Shown here: in pieces, positions 25,205 through 37,540 of the stretch
Numbering within the stretch: position 1 is the stretch's first letter
How the letters are laid out: each line of letters begins with the position of its first letter
From: Serinus canaria
Taxonomy: Eukaryota; Chordata; Aves; Passeriformes; Fringillidae
Assembly (NCBI RefSeq): GCF_022539315.1
Contig: NC_066314.1
Span: forward strand, 41,353,180-41,417,179
Direction: 5' to 3'
Length of the DNA stretch: 64,000 nt
The notes under the pieces: generated by a model
Databases searched by the model: none
What the model saw: only the letters and a program-made list of their open reading frames with translations
What the model was told of the DNA's origin: nothing
Made by a program: the position numbers and the translations under genes

Positions 25205-26399
25205 CTGGGGACACCAGCGTTCAGCCAGTAGAGGCCCAAAACACTCATCAGTGAGTGCAGTAATTTCTGTAATGAACATAACCTAGCTACTCACCAGCCC
25301 AAGCTACTTTGAACAGATAATTATTCAGGAGAACCTGAGCCAGATTATTTAATTTACTGTGCTTTTTTTTCAAGTCTGACTGGATTCACTTTCTGCACAA
25401 AGTGACACAAATCCTGAAATAGCATAAAAATGGCATATCCTTAATGTGGCTCAGGTCTGCAGTTTCTATCTAGGTCCTGATTATTTCCCATCCCAGCTCC
25501 TGCACAGCGAGTTTTCTGTAGGGTTGGGAGTTAAGCAATATGAACAAGGACACACATCTTTTGGCTTCCATGTAAAACCATGTTTCTTTGTCTTCTAGCA
25601 TGCTGCTAAATCCTTTCTGTTCTTATCCAGCTCTCTTCACCTGCTACTTCTCAATGGCTTAACAATAACACTCGATTTAGCTCATACACTTCTGCTGTTC
25701 CTTTATACTAATTCTCTCTGATGTATATTTTGATGTGTTCCACCTCCTGTATGATTTGTTTCTGCTTCAGTGGCACCTAATGAAGCAAAAGCCATTCTTC
25801 CTCTCCTCTTTGTGTATCAGGTTAATTGTGTGTTTCATAAGGTTTCTTTCAGTAAGTACTTGCTTCTTTGCTTTACTTTTCCTTTTGTCTGCCTTCACAC
25901 GAGATCAAACCCACACATGCCTGAGTTAGATCTTAAAACAACTGATTTATTCCCATTGTTTTGTACTTTCACTCCATCCTTTCCTTGCTCTTTTTAGAGT
26001 GGTACTGCACTATTTTCTGTTCAGTCACATGCAAATTATTTTCCATTTTCATATTCTCAACCACCTCCTTTACCTATTATTCTTCTCTAAGGCAGTTGCC
26101 CCCTAATAATTCCCTCTACCTTCCAGATAAAATAGTGAGCCTGACCATATTTCAATATCTTGCTGGAGAGCCTAGGGAAAAAAAACTTCTTTCAAATTTT
26201 CTCTCAAAGGACTCAAATAGGATATTTGAATCTATATTGTGTGTGAGGACTTCAATATTATTTCTTCTTGAAAACATGAAGGTAAATTTCAGAATGTGAG
26301 TCTTGTTTATTAGAAATATAAGTGACACATTCAGCTCACAGAGATGGTGAGTTCCTACTGAGCTTGAGTTTGACCATGAGTTTTTAACAGTGTTTCTAA

Positions 26400-26496
26400 T
26401 ACATACATTTGTGTAAGATGAGAACTAGTACACTGGATTGGACTAAAGCCCAGATATCCCAGTAGCATGTTTCTGGCCGCTCTGAAACTTAATGCA
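26400..26496. repeat. possible ancient amniote interspersed repeat
   Basis: The text around GGATTGGACTAAAGCCCAGA and CCCAGTAGCATGTTTCTGGCC resembles a phrase common in old bird and turtle interspersed repeats (a GACCAAAGGTCCATCTAGCCCAGTA-type segment). The match is from memory and decayed, so the class is not certain. Confidence 0.3.
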
Positions 26497-26648
26497 TCAT
26501 AGAAATGCAGATTCATTCAGGTCGAGAGGCACATCAGAAGATCTCTAGTTCAATCTCTGTCTTCTCAGTAGCCTCCTCTTAGGTACTGGAAGGAAGGAAG
26601 GCTGCTAATAAGTCTGTCCTAAGTCTTCTTTTCTCCAGGGGCAACAAA
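26497..26648 (-). mobile_element. CR1 LINE fragment, minus orientation
   Basis: Starts with ATCATAGAAATGCAGATTCA, the reverse complement of a CR1 3' terminus, and continues with AGAAGATCTCTAGTTCAATC and GTCTTCTTTTCTCCAGG, in the order found in antisense CR1. Diverged, with deletions. Confidence 0.75.
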
Positions 26649-26949
26649 TACTGTAAAGAGAGCTTACAGTATTACTTCCCTGGAATACTCTCTGGACTTC
26701 CAAGAATTTGTGGCTCAGTGCCTAAATTGTTGTGTCAGGGGATGATATTTCTTTTAGTTGCTCTTGATTATTTTTTTATTAGCTCTTTGAAAATTTCTGT
26801 CATAAAACTTCTTAGCTCATCTGCATTATCTTGTTTGCTTTGACCCAGCCAATTACAAGTTTATTTGATGATTCCTTTTGTCAAAGAAAGATGGTACAGT
26901 CTATTCAGTAGCATACTGATGCTTTCTGTTTTCTTCTTAATACTTTTAA

Positions 26950-28450
26950 ACATTTGTTTTTCCTGACAGTTACCAAGTACTGAGCACAGAAACCTCTGCA
27001 TCCTTGAACTCATTCCTGTGGGGTCCATCAGCATTTTTTGTCTTCTCTTGTGCAGCACTTCACTGAGTTTTCTCTGCCATTTTAACATCCAGTTATGTCT
27101 CCTGCTTTCCTTCTGCACTTCATTGCTGATGCTTATTTTCACTCTCCTTTGAATAATGTAGTAGTCACAGGAAATACTGTACTGCTATTTTCTGAAAGCT
27201 TAAGAGCACAATCTCAGCACACATACATGCAGACCTTCTTCCAAGTATCAAATTGATCCCACACTCCTTTTTATCTTTATCTTATCTTTAATTCATGTGT
27301 AAATATTCACTCTTATTCTATGTCCCCACAAAGACTTTTGATGGAGCACCTCATTCAATGGTTTTTGGAAATTCAGGTAGACTGCAGCAGCTGTGTTTTG
27401 GTTTAACCTCATGGTAACTGAGTCTCATGCAACCACTTGCTCACTCCTTGCCCCGTAGAATGGTCCTGACTGTTATCATTCTTTTTTACATATTCTTTCC
27501 ATAGCTAGCACTTAAATTTTGGTCAACTCTTCAATGAGTTCTTAGTAAAGAAGTTTGCTGGTCTGAAAGTCTCTTCATGTGCATCCACAGTAGACAAAAA
27601 AAAAAAAAAGGTTCAATTTTGTTTATTTTTTTCTCATGGCCCTGTCTTCCCTCAGTACTTTTTTTATCCTTTGAATATCTGCTGGCTCTTTGGACTCTCT
27701 GACAGATTTTCTTAAATATTTTTTTAAATGTATCAGGCATTTTTTTAAATGCCTGATACATTTAAAAAATATTTATTGTTTTTTTGCATTTTTTTTCCCA
27801 GTGGTCTTCTGGTTTGCCTTACTCTATTTTTATATTTAACCTGCCAAAGTTTCATCCTCTCTAGTTTCCATATTTGGACACCACTTCAACGTTTTCAAAC
27901 TTGCCTTCTTGCTAATCTTTCTTGTACTGTTGTTTAGCCATGCTGGCTTCCTTTAGCCTTTCTCAAAGCTTTCATGACAGGAAGTATGCATATCCTTTTT
28001 ACCTTTGGTGTAGTCTCTGAATTGTGCTCATTCTGCTGGAATAGATTTAACTCTTTAGTCAGCTTTATATCATCTTTTAGCTACCCTCTTTAGCATATTT
28101 TTAACAGGCTTTCTTACTCCTAGGTAATTCTTTTTGAAGTTGACTGCAATCATTATTTTTCTACTTTGTTTTGTTTTGTTCTGTTGTTGCTGCCAATGCT
28201 TTAGAGCATATTGTGATCCCTTTCATAGAGTTCTTTGTCAGTAAACCATGATGATTATAGCTCAGATGAATTGAAATAGAACATACCTCCAGAGGGTAAA
28301 AACAAAATTTTTGTCCAGTTTCCGAAGTATAATTATTTCTCCTATAAGTTTTCCTAGAATTCTCCATTTTGGACTCAAACTTCCCTTTAAGATCCAGGCT
28401 AGAGACAGGCTAAACAATTTTGTGTAGTTCAATCTACTTCATCAGCATCT
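26950..28450 (-). mobile_element. probable ancient CR1/L3-type LINE, minus orientation, heavily decayed
   Basis: Several phrases read on the plus strand resemble the antisense of old amniote CR1/L3 reverse-transcriptase LINEs: near 27340 a segment like GGTTTTTGGAAATTCAGGTAGACTG, near 27940 TTAGCCATGCTGGCTTCC, and near 28200 AGAGCATATTGTGATCCC followed by CAGTAAACCATGATGATTATAGCTC. They occur in a plausible order over about 1.5 kb. The copy is full of stops and indels in every frame. A short-loop inverted repeat (27713-27775) lies within it. The class is inferred from remembered family wording and the limits are approximate. Confidence 0.4.
27713..27775. repeat. near-perfect 29-bp-arm inverted repeat, 4-nt loop
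   Basis: Left arm 27713-27742 and right arm 27747-27775 pair along their whole length with a single one-base T/A difference, around a loop of four T. The core is ATGTATCAGGCATTT against AAATGCCTGATACAT. As RNA or single-stranded DNA this would fold into a long hairpin. No target duplication or terminal motif marks it as a transposon. Confidence 0.93.
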
Positions 28451-29184
28451 GTTTAAGAGTGTAAGTGGAGCATACAGGCAATTATTTTTAAAATGTTTCA
28501 GTATATCTGGTTAGACTCTGTTGCAGAAGCATCCTGCCTATGTCTTGGCAGAGTCATATGCTAATAAATGTCAGAATAGCAGAATAAAACAGGCTGCTTG
28601 GACCCTAGGGATTCACTTAACCTTCATGAGACTCTTTAAAACACAGTTATAGCCCTTTTGTTTCAGTGCATTCAATCTCACTAATATAATTTAAATATAA
28701 TTAACAGCTTATGTTCAAAGTACATAAAAAAAGAGTGTACATATTTCAAATGGATTGATCATATCTACTTAGACCCTCTCTTTGTATACCTTCTCTTGTC
28801 TTCCATAACTGACTTGAAATAACCTGCTGAATTTACTCTCACAAGCACTGTGGTATCCCCCAGAACAGCAAATTTCACTTTTGTTGCAATGAACCAAAAA
28901 ACAGTTGTGTTAGTAGTGCTGGCCACCCTTGACTAATTTTATCAGTATGAGATGAAATTCACTGGTCATTGAACATATGGTACAGAGTGCACCAGCTTGT
29001 TTTCTTGCTGTTTCTTGCAGAATTAATGACTCCTATTATTTTTCTTTAAAAAGTAAACTGCACAGCTTTGTCTTTTCTGTTCCAAATAAAATCCATATAG
29101 GTATGTTAATGCTTTCCTAGTACTATTGGCCTGAGAAGTCTGTTCTTCAGCTAATCAAAATATATTAGATACTATGGATATTTT

Positions 29185-29232
29185 TAACATGTATTCTTCA
29201 GCCCAGTTGGAGGGGCTGAAGAATACATGTTA
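29185..29232. repeat. perfect 20-bp-arm inverted repeat, 8-nt loop
   Basis: Arms TAACATGTATTCTTCAGCCC (29185-29204) and its exact reverse complement (29213-29232), with loop AGTTGGAG. The perfect pairing implies recent origin or selection. I do not recognise it as a known microRNA hairpin, and the stem is shorter than a typical pre-miRNA. Confidence 0.95.
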
Positions 29233-30960
29233 TACATAGAATATAAGGGACTTAAATAACCCTTTATAGTCCCGTTAATAAAAAAATGATAGAGTATTTA
29301 AGTTAAACTGTATCAGACATTTAATTCTGAGGACTTCAAGTAGGAGCGTGTTGCGTAAGGCTGTGACATTATTTTTAAGATCATCTCTACTGGCATTGCC
29401 AGGATTCTATTTGTCCACTCCAGCTCCATACTGCATTTCTTGTCAGCATTGGCAGTCACCTGATTCCACAAAACAACAAGAAGAAATGCAGAGTTCAAAA
29501 TTTGGGGGTTTTTATTTAAAGGGATTCATTTTATGCTGGGCTGACTTTTAGACCACCATGGAGTTAGAAAACAGTAGGAACTGGTGGAGAGCTCAGAGGA
29601 GGAAACAGTAAAAGAAGTTTCTGCAGTTATGTATCCAACATATACAGACTTTATCTTCAATGTTGGCTAGAACTTTGTGACAGTGGGTGTTAGTAGAATA
29701 TTTGAGATTGTTAACTGCTGTCTTCCAAGGCACCATCTATCTGCACTTAATGGCAGCCACTACAAAGGAAAAGAACCTGGAACAACAAAAGAGATCTGAT
29801 TTGTGGCAGTGACCGTGGTAGAAAATGGTATTTTGAAGCATAGAGAGAGATTTTTTTTTAGAAGACAAGAGGACTAAACCAGAGTTTTCAAAACACATTG
29901 CTCTCAGTTACAGTTTTTCCTACCTGCTTTATAAAACTGTAAATTTTGTCAATTTCTACATTCCCTCACAACCCTGAGAACTGCTATACTCAGTGAAACA
30001 CCACAGTTATTTTCCCTGTATCTACAGTTGGCAGAAGGCATTTTAGAATAAATCTGGGTGAAGGGATTGGCACTACCATCGTTTACACTACATGTTGTAT
30101 TTTTAGGAAAGAAAAAATAAGAACATTTTCTTTCAATGAAAGGGCAAGCTATGAGAAAATTGCACACCAGAAGTTGTGCAATTCAGATGATTATGAAATC
30201 TTCACATTTTTGTCTGGGATGTGATGTATTTAGCTGCCAAGTCTGGAATTTATGTCTTTTTGTCACAGAGGAGGCTAACTCGCTATTTGCCACAGAAACT
30301 ACCCCACAATGTACTTCAGAAAAGGGAGACTGTTTACTAAAATTGAAAGCTCAGAGACTAAACATCAGACCTCTCTTATTTCTCATCACCCACTACCTTT
30401 GTAATTGCATATGACAGTCCCCTGAGTATTATTTCAATTTGTTGCCTATTGAATGTGTCCCTTCTCTATTTATGTTAAAAATAAATATTGTTAATTGTTT
30501 TAAGTTCCCAGTTTCAGTGGCTGGACCACATTTGATCAGAGCCTATTGCTGCTGCAACTACTTATCAACAACAGATCATGCTTGAGAGAAGAGTTTGCAA
30601 AAAAAATCCTTCTTTCCACTTTCTCCTCACATGAAGGAGTGATAATACATGTTGCCCTGCTCTTAGTGGATGATTCCTCTGTCTTGATAACGGGGCTTCA
30701 GCTGAATGACACTCTAGTAATTGAAGAAGAAGACATGAACTGGTTGCATTAAAAACTCTGTTGTACAGTGTCTCTGGTTGAAGTATGGAACCATTAAATA
30801 ATAAGTTGTACAAGGTCATTACCTGCTCATTCATAGGGGGTGTATCTGGATGACTGCTTGGTTTTGGCTGCTTCCACCCCCAAATATTTTGGATTGGATC
30901 TTCATGTGTGGTGAAGAGAGAATATAAATCTTTCATTTACTGATATCTTCCTTTCTTTTC

Positions 30961-30977
30961 TTTTTTTTTTTTTTTTT
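30961..30977 (+). repeat. T17 homopolymer
   Basis: Seventeen T in a row, preceded by a C/T-rich lead-in (CTTCCTTTCTTTTC). No adjacent retroposon body recognised on either side. Confidence 0.9.
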
Positions 30978-33830
30978 CTATATGAAAACCAGCTTGCTTT
31001 AGCCTCTGGTTTTAAGAATTTGAAATTCACGTTAGAGACAGGTTTACCATCAAGATGTCGATGGGAATTATTTCAAATATTTTAGTTTAATTAGCTGAAT
31101 TGTTTACCCTAAAGGTAGTGCAATCTTCTACAATGTTAGTTTGAAATGTAATGCCAGAAATTAAAAACCTTTTAGTTTTCAGCTAATGTATCTTCCTGGT
31201 ACTTTTATGATTGCAATGCAGGGAGTCAGAGGGTGCTAAAAGAAAGAAACTAATAAGGAGATGCATTAAAATACTTCCAAAATCTTAACAGGATTCAATT
31301 AATTTTATTTTGGAGGCAGGACAAAATGGACGATAGAAGACACAATATTTTTTTAAAAACTTCCATGAATTCTAAATTGTAACAAACAACAATTGTTCTT
31401 AAATTTCAATCGGTCAAAAAAAGGAATTTTTTTTTCTTAAGTTGCTGCAGTGGTCCTGCTATCCTCAGAAAGAATTTATTTGCCTCATTCCTCTGAAAAG
31501 AAAGAAAGTGGCATGAGGATTTTATGGAAGCAGCTTGAGAGGAAGGGGACTGGGCTGCTAGTGCATAGAGCTTGGGGCAGACCACAGAGGTAGGAGCTTG
31601 GGAGATTTGAAGTGGAACTCCTGATATAGTTGGAAGAGAAAAAGGGCTGAAAGAGAGGGCACAGTCCTTGTGAAAAGCAATTTTACACCCTGCTAATTGT
31701 ATAAATGATCTTGCTAGTGATCTGGGTTTGGTTTTTAGGTTGATGATATAGCTAGAGACCCACCTCTACTTGTGATTTCATCACAGACTGAGAGAGGTAC
31801 ATTGAAAATGTAATTAACAAAAAATGGTGCTGTGAATTTAACTAATAAGATGTAACACTTCAATGTGTTCATTGAGGGTATTTTTTTTTCCGGATTCAGG
31901 ATAAAAGCTTGTTCTAAAATTTCAGTTCTGGATTCACTAATGTCACCATAGGACTACACTGACAATAGTTATGTTGTTTTACCTAAGCATTTTTAGGATG
32001 TTGGTAATTGTATTGGCAATACAGAGTCCTGGAAATTGGTGTTAGAGATATTTGTAATTAAAATTAGGCTGTAAAAACAGCACACTTACTCTCTGCATCT
32101 GATTTCCACATATTAGAAACTAATGCTTATTTCAATGTCAAAGCTGGTTTTTATGTGTTTTTAATAAGTGTTGCTGTGCAAGTTAAGTATCTGGTTTGTA
32201 AATTCAGTGATGGAAATCTGAAGATAAAATCCCATATGTTAACATTTTGTCATTTCCTCTGCCCTCCACATGTAGTTTTTCTACAATTGTAAGCACTTCT
32301 ACACAGGGGCTTAGGATTAGATGGCACCCCAGGCTGCAGAGCTGTGTGAGGACAGCCAAGGCAGCTCTGAGAATAACAGCATCATTCTGGCACGATGCTC
32401 AGGGCACTTAAATCTCTGACATGCAAAGTGCAGTGGTTTCCACTGGATCTTGTGTCTGTGGCTAAGTATGTTCTGATTCTCATTTACAGCAAGGTCCTGT
32501 GTCACATCAGCACACTGTCATCTGTTTTGTATGTCAGACTATTTTTCTGTGTTCTGGACACTTGGGCAGCTCATTGAGATCTAATTGGATCAGGGAAATG
32601 GGCACACTCATGCTTGATATTTATCTTGTCTATTGTGATTAAAAAAGTTAATTCATGCCACACTGTGAAATTCTTGGATTATTTAAACCTACATAAGTCA
32701 CTGAAATTATTCATATTTAGATTAAAATTTTGTCTCTGGAACATCTAAGTCTAGTCTTAAGTGTGTTGAATATATTTCAATGGATATATTCCCACTAACT
32801 TCAAGTCACTTTTGTGCCAGGTCTTTGATACACACGTGAGAAAGCCCACAGAGTGGCTTTTCAGAATGAGTATGCAAGTTTGGCAGAATTACAAGAACAT
32901 TTATTATTTGTAAACTGAACAGATAAAACACCAAAAGAAAAAAAAAAAAAACATGATGCCAGTTCATCAACTTATTTTTTAAGATCATAATCATCATAAT
33001 TTTAAAACCCCATATCTGCCTTTATGACTAGATAATAACAAAAAAACAGTCTTTCCTTTCATGTGAATAAGGGGTGTTTTTTAACAGCTTCTGTCCTTAA
33101 CTTTCTTTTGGAAAGGCTAGATTAAGATTCCTGATGTTTCCAGTTTAGGGAATTACTTCATTTCCTTCCTCCTAAGACAATAATGACAAAAATATTACAT
33201 ATAACCTTTCTATATAGGAGAGGAGAAGGAAGTTACACCTATTAGAAGTGTAATGAATAATATAATCATCCTTGGCTGTTACACCCTGGATATGACTTCA
33301 GGGACTGAAAACTGTAAAAGCAGTTATGACTCTCCTTTGGCCGTCTGAGAGATTAAATCAATATTTAGTTCTACCTCTGTTGCCATGCTGTTCACATGGA
33401 GCCATGCATTTTGCTGCAAAAATAAAGGAAACCTTTAAGATGAATTTACAGTGTAGCCACCAGAATTCTGTTGCTAGAACTGAACCACTTCATTACGAGA
33501 TTTTATTTAACTCTGGCCAAGAGAATAGCAAAGCAGATTGTGCAACATTCTGTTTTTATGGTTTCTGTTTAAACATATGAAATGGATTTTTTAAAAGAAC
33601 TTCATGATTCAGTAATTTATTAATAACAAACAGAGAGTTATACATCTAATTTGTTATTGACTTTTAGAAATTCTGATTATAGGAAACTTGAAAGATTAAA
33701 CCTGAATATTATTATTCTAAACATTACCAGGATTAAGCTGAGAGAAACTCAGGCCATGCCAGCTCCACTGAAGGCTTTCAGAAAATATATCTCTTGTGAA
33801 TACATATGTTTCTGCCCATTCATTCAAAGC

Positions 33831-34209
33831 CTGTTCTCCCTTCTTTTTTTTGTGTGTTCTCTAACTTGAAGCCAGAACCATTCCTATCTCTTTCCCACAC
33901 TTGATTCTCTTCCCAGTCCCATTTTTCTGGCACAGAAAACTCCACTTCTTTCTGGGTTTCTTCCAATCTACATATCTCTTCTTTTCAACTATCTTCTGCT
34001 TACAGTCTTTCTCTCAACTCCACATTCTACCTCATCAATCCTTCTTCAACTCCTCAGATTACCTTCCTAATTCCCACCACATCTTGTCTTGTCCTCACTG
34101 CTTTGAGAGTTGTCACTCTCCTACTTGTAGGTTCTCAATCATTCCCACCTCTGTGCTACACTCTCCCAGTTGCATCTGTACATTTCAACCTGTCCTAGTG
34201 CCAGACTTA
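33831..34209 (+). other. pyrimidine-skewed tract next to a CR1 copy
   Basis: From 33901 to 34200 I count 86 purines in 300 bases, so about 71% pyrimidine on the plus strand, with no simple repeat unit. The skew stops where the CR1 copy begins at 34211. The 107-codon open frame here (33901-34224) is a consequence of the skew. Confidence 0.6.
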
Positions 34210-34210
34210 T

Positions 34211-34695
34211 CACAGAATCATTAAGGTTGGAAGAGACCCTAAAGATCATCAAATCCAACCTTTGACCGAGTACCACCATGCCCACTAAACCACATCACAA
34301 ATCCCACATCTACTCCTTTTTTGAATACTTCCAGGGATGGTGGCTCCACCACTTCCCTAGGGAGCCTGTTCCAATGCTTAACCAGTGTTTCAGCAAAGAA
34401 TTTTTTCCTACTGTCCAGCCTGAATCTCCCTTGACACAAGCTGAGGCTGTTTCCTTTTGTCCTATCACTAGTTGCCTGGGAGAAGAAGCCACCCTCTGCC
34501 TTGCTATAACTTTCTTTTAGGTAGTCATGAGACTTCCTTTCAGGCAGTTGTAGAGAGTGATAAGGTTTCCCTTAGCCTTGTTTTCTCCAGGCTCAACAAG
34601 TCCATCTCTCTCAACTGCTCCTCATAGAATTTATGCTCCAGCCCATTTGCTATCTTTGTTGCCCTTTTCTGGACACCCTGGAATGCCTCAACAGT
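34211..34695 (-). mobile_element. CR1 LINE fragment, about 485 bp, minus orientation
   Basis: Begins with CACAGAATCATTAAGGTTGG, the reverse complement of the CR1 3' terminus, and runs through the classic antisense text: AGAGACCCTAAAGATCATC, GAGCCTGTTCCAATGCTTAA, TTTTTTCCTACTGTCCAGCC, TTTTGTCCTATCACTAGTTG, then TTTTCTCCAGGCTCAACAAG and TTTGTTGCCCTTTTCTGGAC. This is the best-preserved CR1 in the window. It is 5' truncated, with no coding ORF2 remaining. Confidence 0.95.
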
Positions 34696-35739
34696 CCACA
34701 GGGCCTGCTTTCAGTTTTCCATTGTTTACTCACCTAGAAGTTTGCAAGAAATGCGAGTACTTCACCAAGTATTTGAGCCAGTCAGCTAAGATGGTTCGAT
34801 TCAATGCATAAACAGTAGGCACAATGGTAGAATTTGAACTCAAGAGTGAGCAGGGAGCTTGTGCTAATACAGCAGCATTGAGGCACCTACTGAGTCTCTC
34901 CTGCTGCGTCTTCCATTTTGTAGGGAACAGTCATATTTACAAGGGTAGAGAGGTAAGAAGGTGAATGTGTTAGAAAACCTGAGTCTGCCAAATGGAATGG
35001 CACCATATAAAAGAGAACATAATAAAAATTCCTAAATGACATGACAGTGACATAGGGAGAGTGCCCTCCTTTTAGCCCATGCCAGAATTAAGATTGCTGC
35101 CAACAACAGTGCTGCTGTTAGTTCCTAATAAGCTATAATGAACCCTTCTTACAGGTATCAGACAAGGCTGTCTAGTGGGGCTTTGAAATATTTTTTGTTG
35201 GAGTTTTCTAAATGATGATGATTTGGTTTTTTTTGTATAAATGCCAGAATAATAATTTCAGAGACTATGAATCTGTGGTGCCTATTGACATGTATAAATG
35301 CATGTAAAAGTAAGAATAAAAACATCACAGCCTCAAAATCTTATGATTCAGTCTTTTTGTTTGCCCCAGAAATTTGAAATAGGGAAAGAAATAATCACAG
35401 TCACCGTGTGTTGGCCTTCACGTGTGCCATTAAGAATTGCAATTTATGATACCTTTCACTTTCTTAGTTATAGCAGTCTTGATTGGTCAAATTCTTTTGT
35501 GAATCTGCTCTAAAATGCAATAGTTCTTTACAGTTTGGGTTTTTCCATTATATTCTACTAAAATGCTCTTCCTTCTTTCCCATATCAACTTTTGTTTCAC
35601 TTCTTTCCTTAGTGCCTTACCCTCCACAAAAAACCAGAATAACTACTGTGTTCTCAAATATACTGCACAGATTTATATGAGCTGAGGTTTTGTTTCTAAG
35701 CATTTACACATAAATAACAACTGTGAATAATAATTCTTC
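34696..35739. other. AT-rich non-coding stretch, no gene seen
   Basis: Nothing recognisable beyond short open frames without support. Confidence 0.4.
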
Positions 35740-35990
35740 TCTCTAACCATATCTTAATAAAGAAAAAATAAAAGCTCCAATAATTTCTTCTTGTAAGTCT
35801 TCCTTCTACAAGCGCTTAAAAAATTTGTGGTTCTCTGAACACCTGCTAGCCTGTCCATGTTTTTATTTTTTTGACACACATTTTATTACACATGTAGTGT
35901 CACCATGTGTCTCCACATTAATAGAGGATAATTCCTTGCAGTGTGACAATTCTTCTCTGTGTGAAGCTTAGATGGTGCCAGTATTTTTGC
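35740..35990 (-). mobile_element. probable old CR1 fragment, minus orientation
   Basis: Segments such as TTTGTGGTTCTCTGAACACC with GCCTGTCCATG, and later GTGTCACCATGTGTCTCCAC followed by TTAATAGAGGATAATTCCTT, line up with antisense CR1 text of the type TTTGTTGCTCTTCTCTGGAC and GGTCTCACCAGTGCAGAGTA. Strongly diverged, with limits uncertain. Confidence 0.4.
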
Positions 35991-37304
35991 TGCCAAATCT
36001 CTCACATTTAATTTATTGAACATGGCATCTTTCAGTCATACAACACATCTCAACAAGTATGTTGTCTCTGTATGTTCTTCTGTACTTACTGTGGTTATTT
36101 GCTTTTGGATGAGATTCTGATAGTTCTAATAAAGATGGTACAATTGGCATTTTGTTTCAGAAGATTTGATAGTAATATAAGATGATATTGATTGTCAGAA
36201 TGTATAATGGTCTGTTTCTTGAGATATTCTGCTCGTGTTTATACTTTACTCATGTCTTTATACTAATCTATTCTTTCCAATTGTGTTGAAATTTCTAAAT
36301 TATTAAAACCTATGATTTTTTAAATTTATTTTATATATTGCTGATATTGCACTAAATGGTATTTGCAGAAAACTCAAAAGACTGAGAAGAATGTAATACA
36401 AAAAATTAAGACAATTCAGATAATAGATGTATGATTATATATTTTCATGTATTTTCTTTATAGATGCATGGAAAATTATCATATGACTACCATTTCACTA
36501 TTTTGGAGTTCTTCACCTTCTTAAAGATATCCTGAGAACTGTTAAGGAAAACACTGATGGGTTCTTTAAAAAATATTGGATTGTTTTAATGAATTAAATA
36601 AATTTAAAATAATCAATTTTTTAAGTGGAACAGTAGAAAATGGAAAAACATTTAATCCAATGTTGCATTTCTTCAGGAGCAGAAAGTTTCTGGAGGTGAA
36701 TAACTTTCAGGATACTAGATTAGCAGAGGGAACATAACCTTTGATGCTGAGAAGCAGCAGCTTGAATTTTATTCAATGGAGAATTTAGAATAGGCATAGA
36801 AAGGTCACACTGGAAGGGAAAAAAAATGTGTTTAGAGTGTCTTGAGCAAAGTAGGTGTCAAGGTACTTTGACACCTACTTGTTAAAGAATTTCAGAGATG
36901 AAAATTTGAACAAATCTCTGTGCATTCAATAAGAAATAAAAACTGTCTTCTCAAAGGTAATTGAAGCCACTGTGCTGTAAAAGAACAAGATTTTTAATGC
37001 AGCAGTGGTTTCAGCTGGACTAAATAAAATAATTTTAATAACTAATATGACAAAGATATTATACAAAAGTGTGACGTTATAGATACAAGTGTTCCCATGA
37101 AAGTTAATTCACCATTTTCTCACTTTGTAACTGCATATAGAACAGCATGCCTTTTATTCATTTGCCTCTTGTCAGCTAGAGGTAAGGACTTCTGGAATTC
37201 TGGCAATGAAGGAAACAATCCTTTATTGAGGAATGAAAAACTGAAGTAATATTAGCATTCTTAAATTTCCTGGAAGAGTGTAAGAAATTTTTATTTGTGT
37301 TGAA
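35991..37304. other. AT-rich non-coding stretch, no gene seen
   Basis: No exon or named repeat. One short-loop inverted repeat at 36849-36880 is listed separately. Confidence 0.4.
36849..36880. repeat. perfect 13-bp-arm inverted repeat, 6-nt loop
   Basis: Arms AAGTAGGTGTCAA (36849-36861) and TTGACACCTACTT (36868-36880) are exact reverse complements around GGTACT. No element recognised around it. Confidence 0.92.
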
Positions 37305-37540
37305 TGATAGAATCATAGGTTTGAGTTGGAAGAGGCTTAGAGAACCTCTTGTTCCAAATCCCTGCCATGAGCAGGGAACCTCCCCTTAGATCAGGTTACC
37401 CAGGGTCCCATTCAACCTGGCCTTGAACACTTTCACAACTTCTCTGGGACAACCGATTCCAGTGCCTCACCACCTTCACAGTAAATAATTTCTGCCTAAT
37501 ACACAATCTAAATTTACCCTCTTTACCCTCTTTTAGGAGT
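37305..37540 (-). mobile_element. CR1 LINE fragment, minus orientation
   Basis: Starts GATAGAATCATAGGTTTGAG and continues GTTGGAAGAGGCTTAGAGAA, CAGGTTACCCAGGGTCCCAT, CAACCTGGCCTTGAACACTT, AATTTCTGCCTAATACACAA and TCTAAATTTACCCTC, in the order of antisense avian CR1. 5' truncated. A decayed 3' tail is present at its left edge. Confidence 0.93.

Larger units (their letters stand above)
21875..26400. other. AT-rich non-coding stretch, no gene seen
   Basis: Open frames of up to 135 codons (22033-22440 and 23408-23794, both plus) occur without family resemblance. The second follows a good acceptor-like tract (TTCTCTTCCCCTGCAG, ending 23452) but no donor pairs with it. A T run followed by twelve G (22589-22619) and a tandem duplication at 25135 are listed separately. 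From about 25600 the plus strand becomes pyrimidine-rich. Confidence 0.4.
28451..33830. other. AT-rich non-coding stretch, no gene seen
   Basis: No named repeat or exon recognised. Contains one strong inverted repeat (29185-29232) and a T17 run (30961-30977). Open frames are under 125 codons with no family resemblance. Confidence 0.4.

Noticed and set aside
29185..29232. Known microRNA hairpin
   Set aside because: Perfect but short stem, with no recognised mature sequence; kept only as an inverted repeat.
33901..34224. 107-codon plus-strand open frame
   Set aside because: Product of the pyrimidine-skewed tract; it runs into the CR1 copy.
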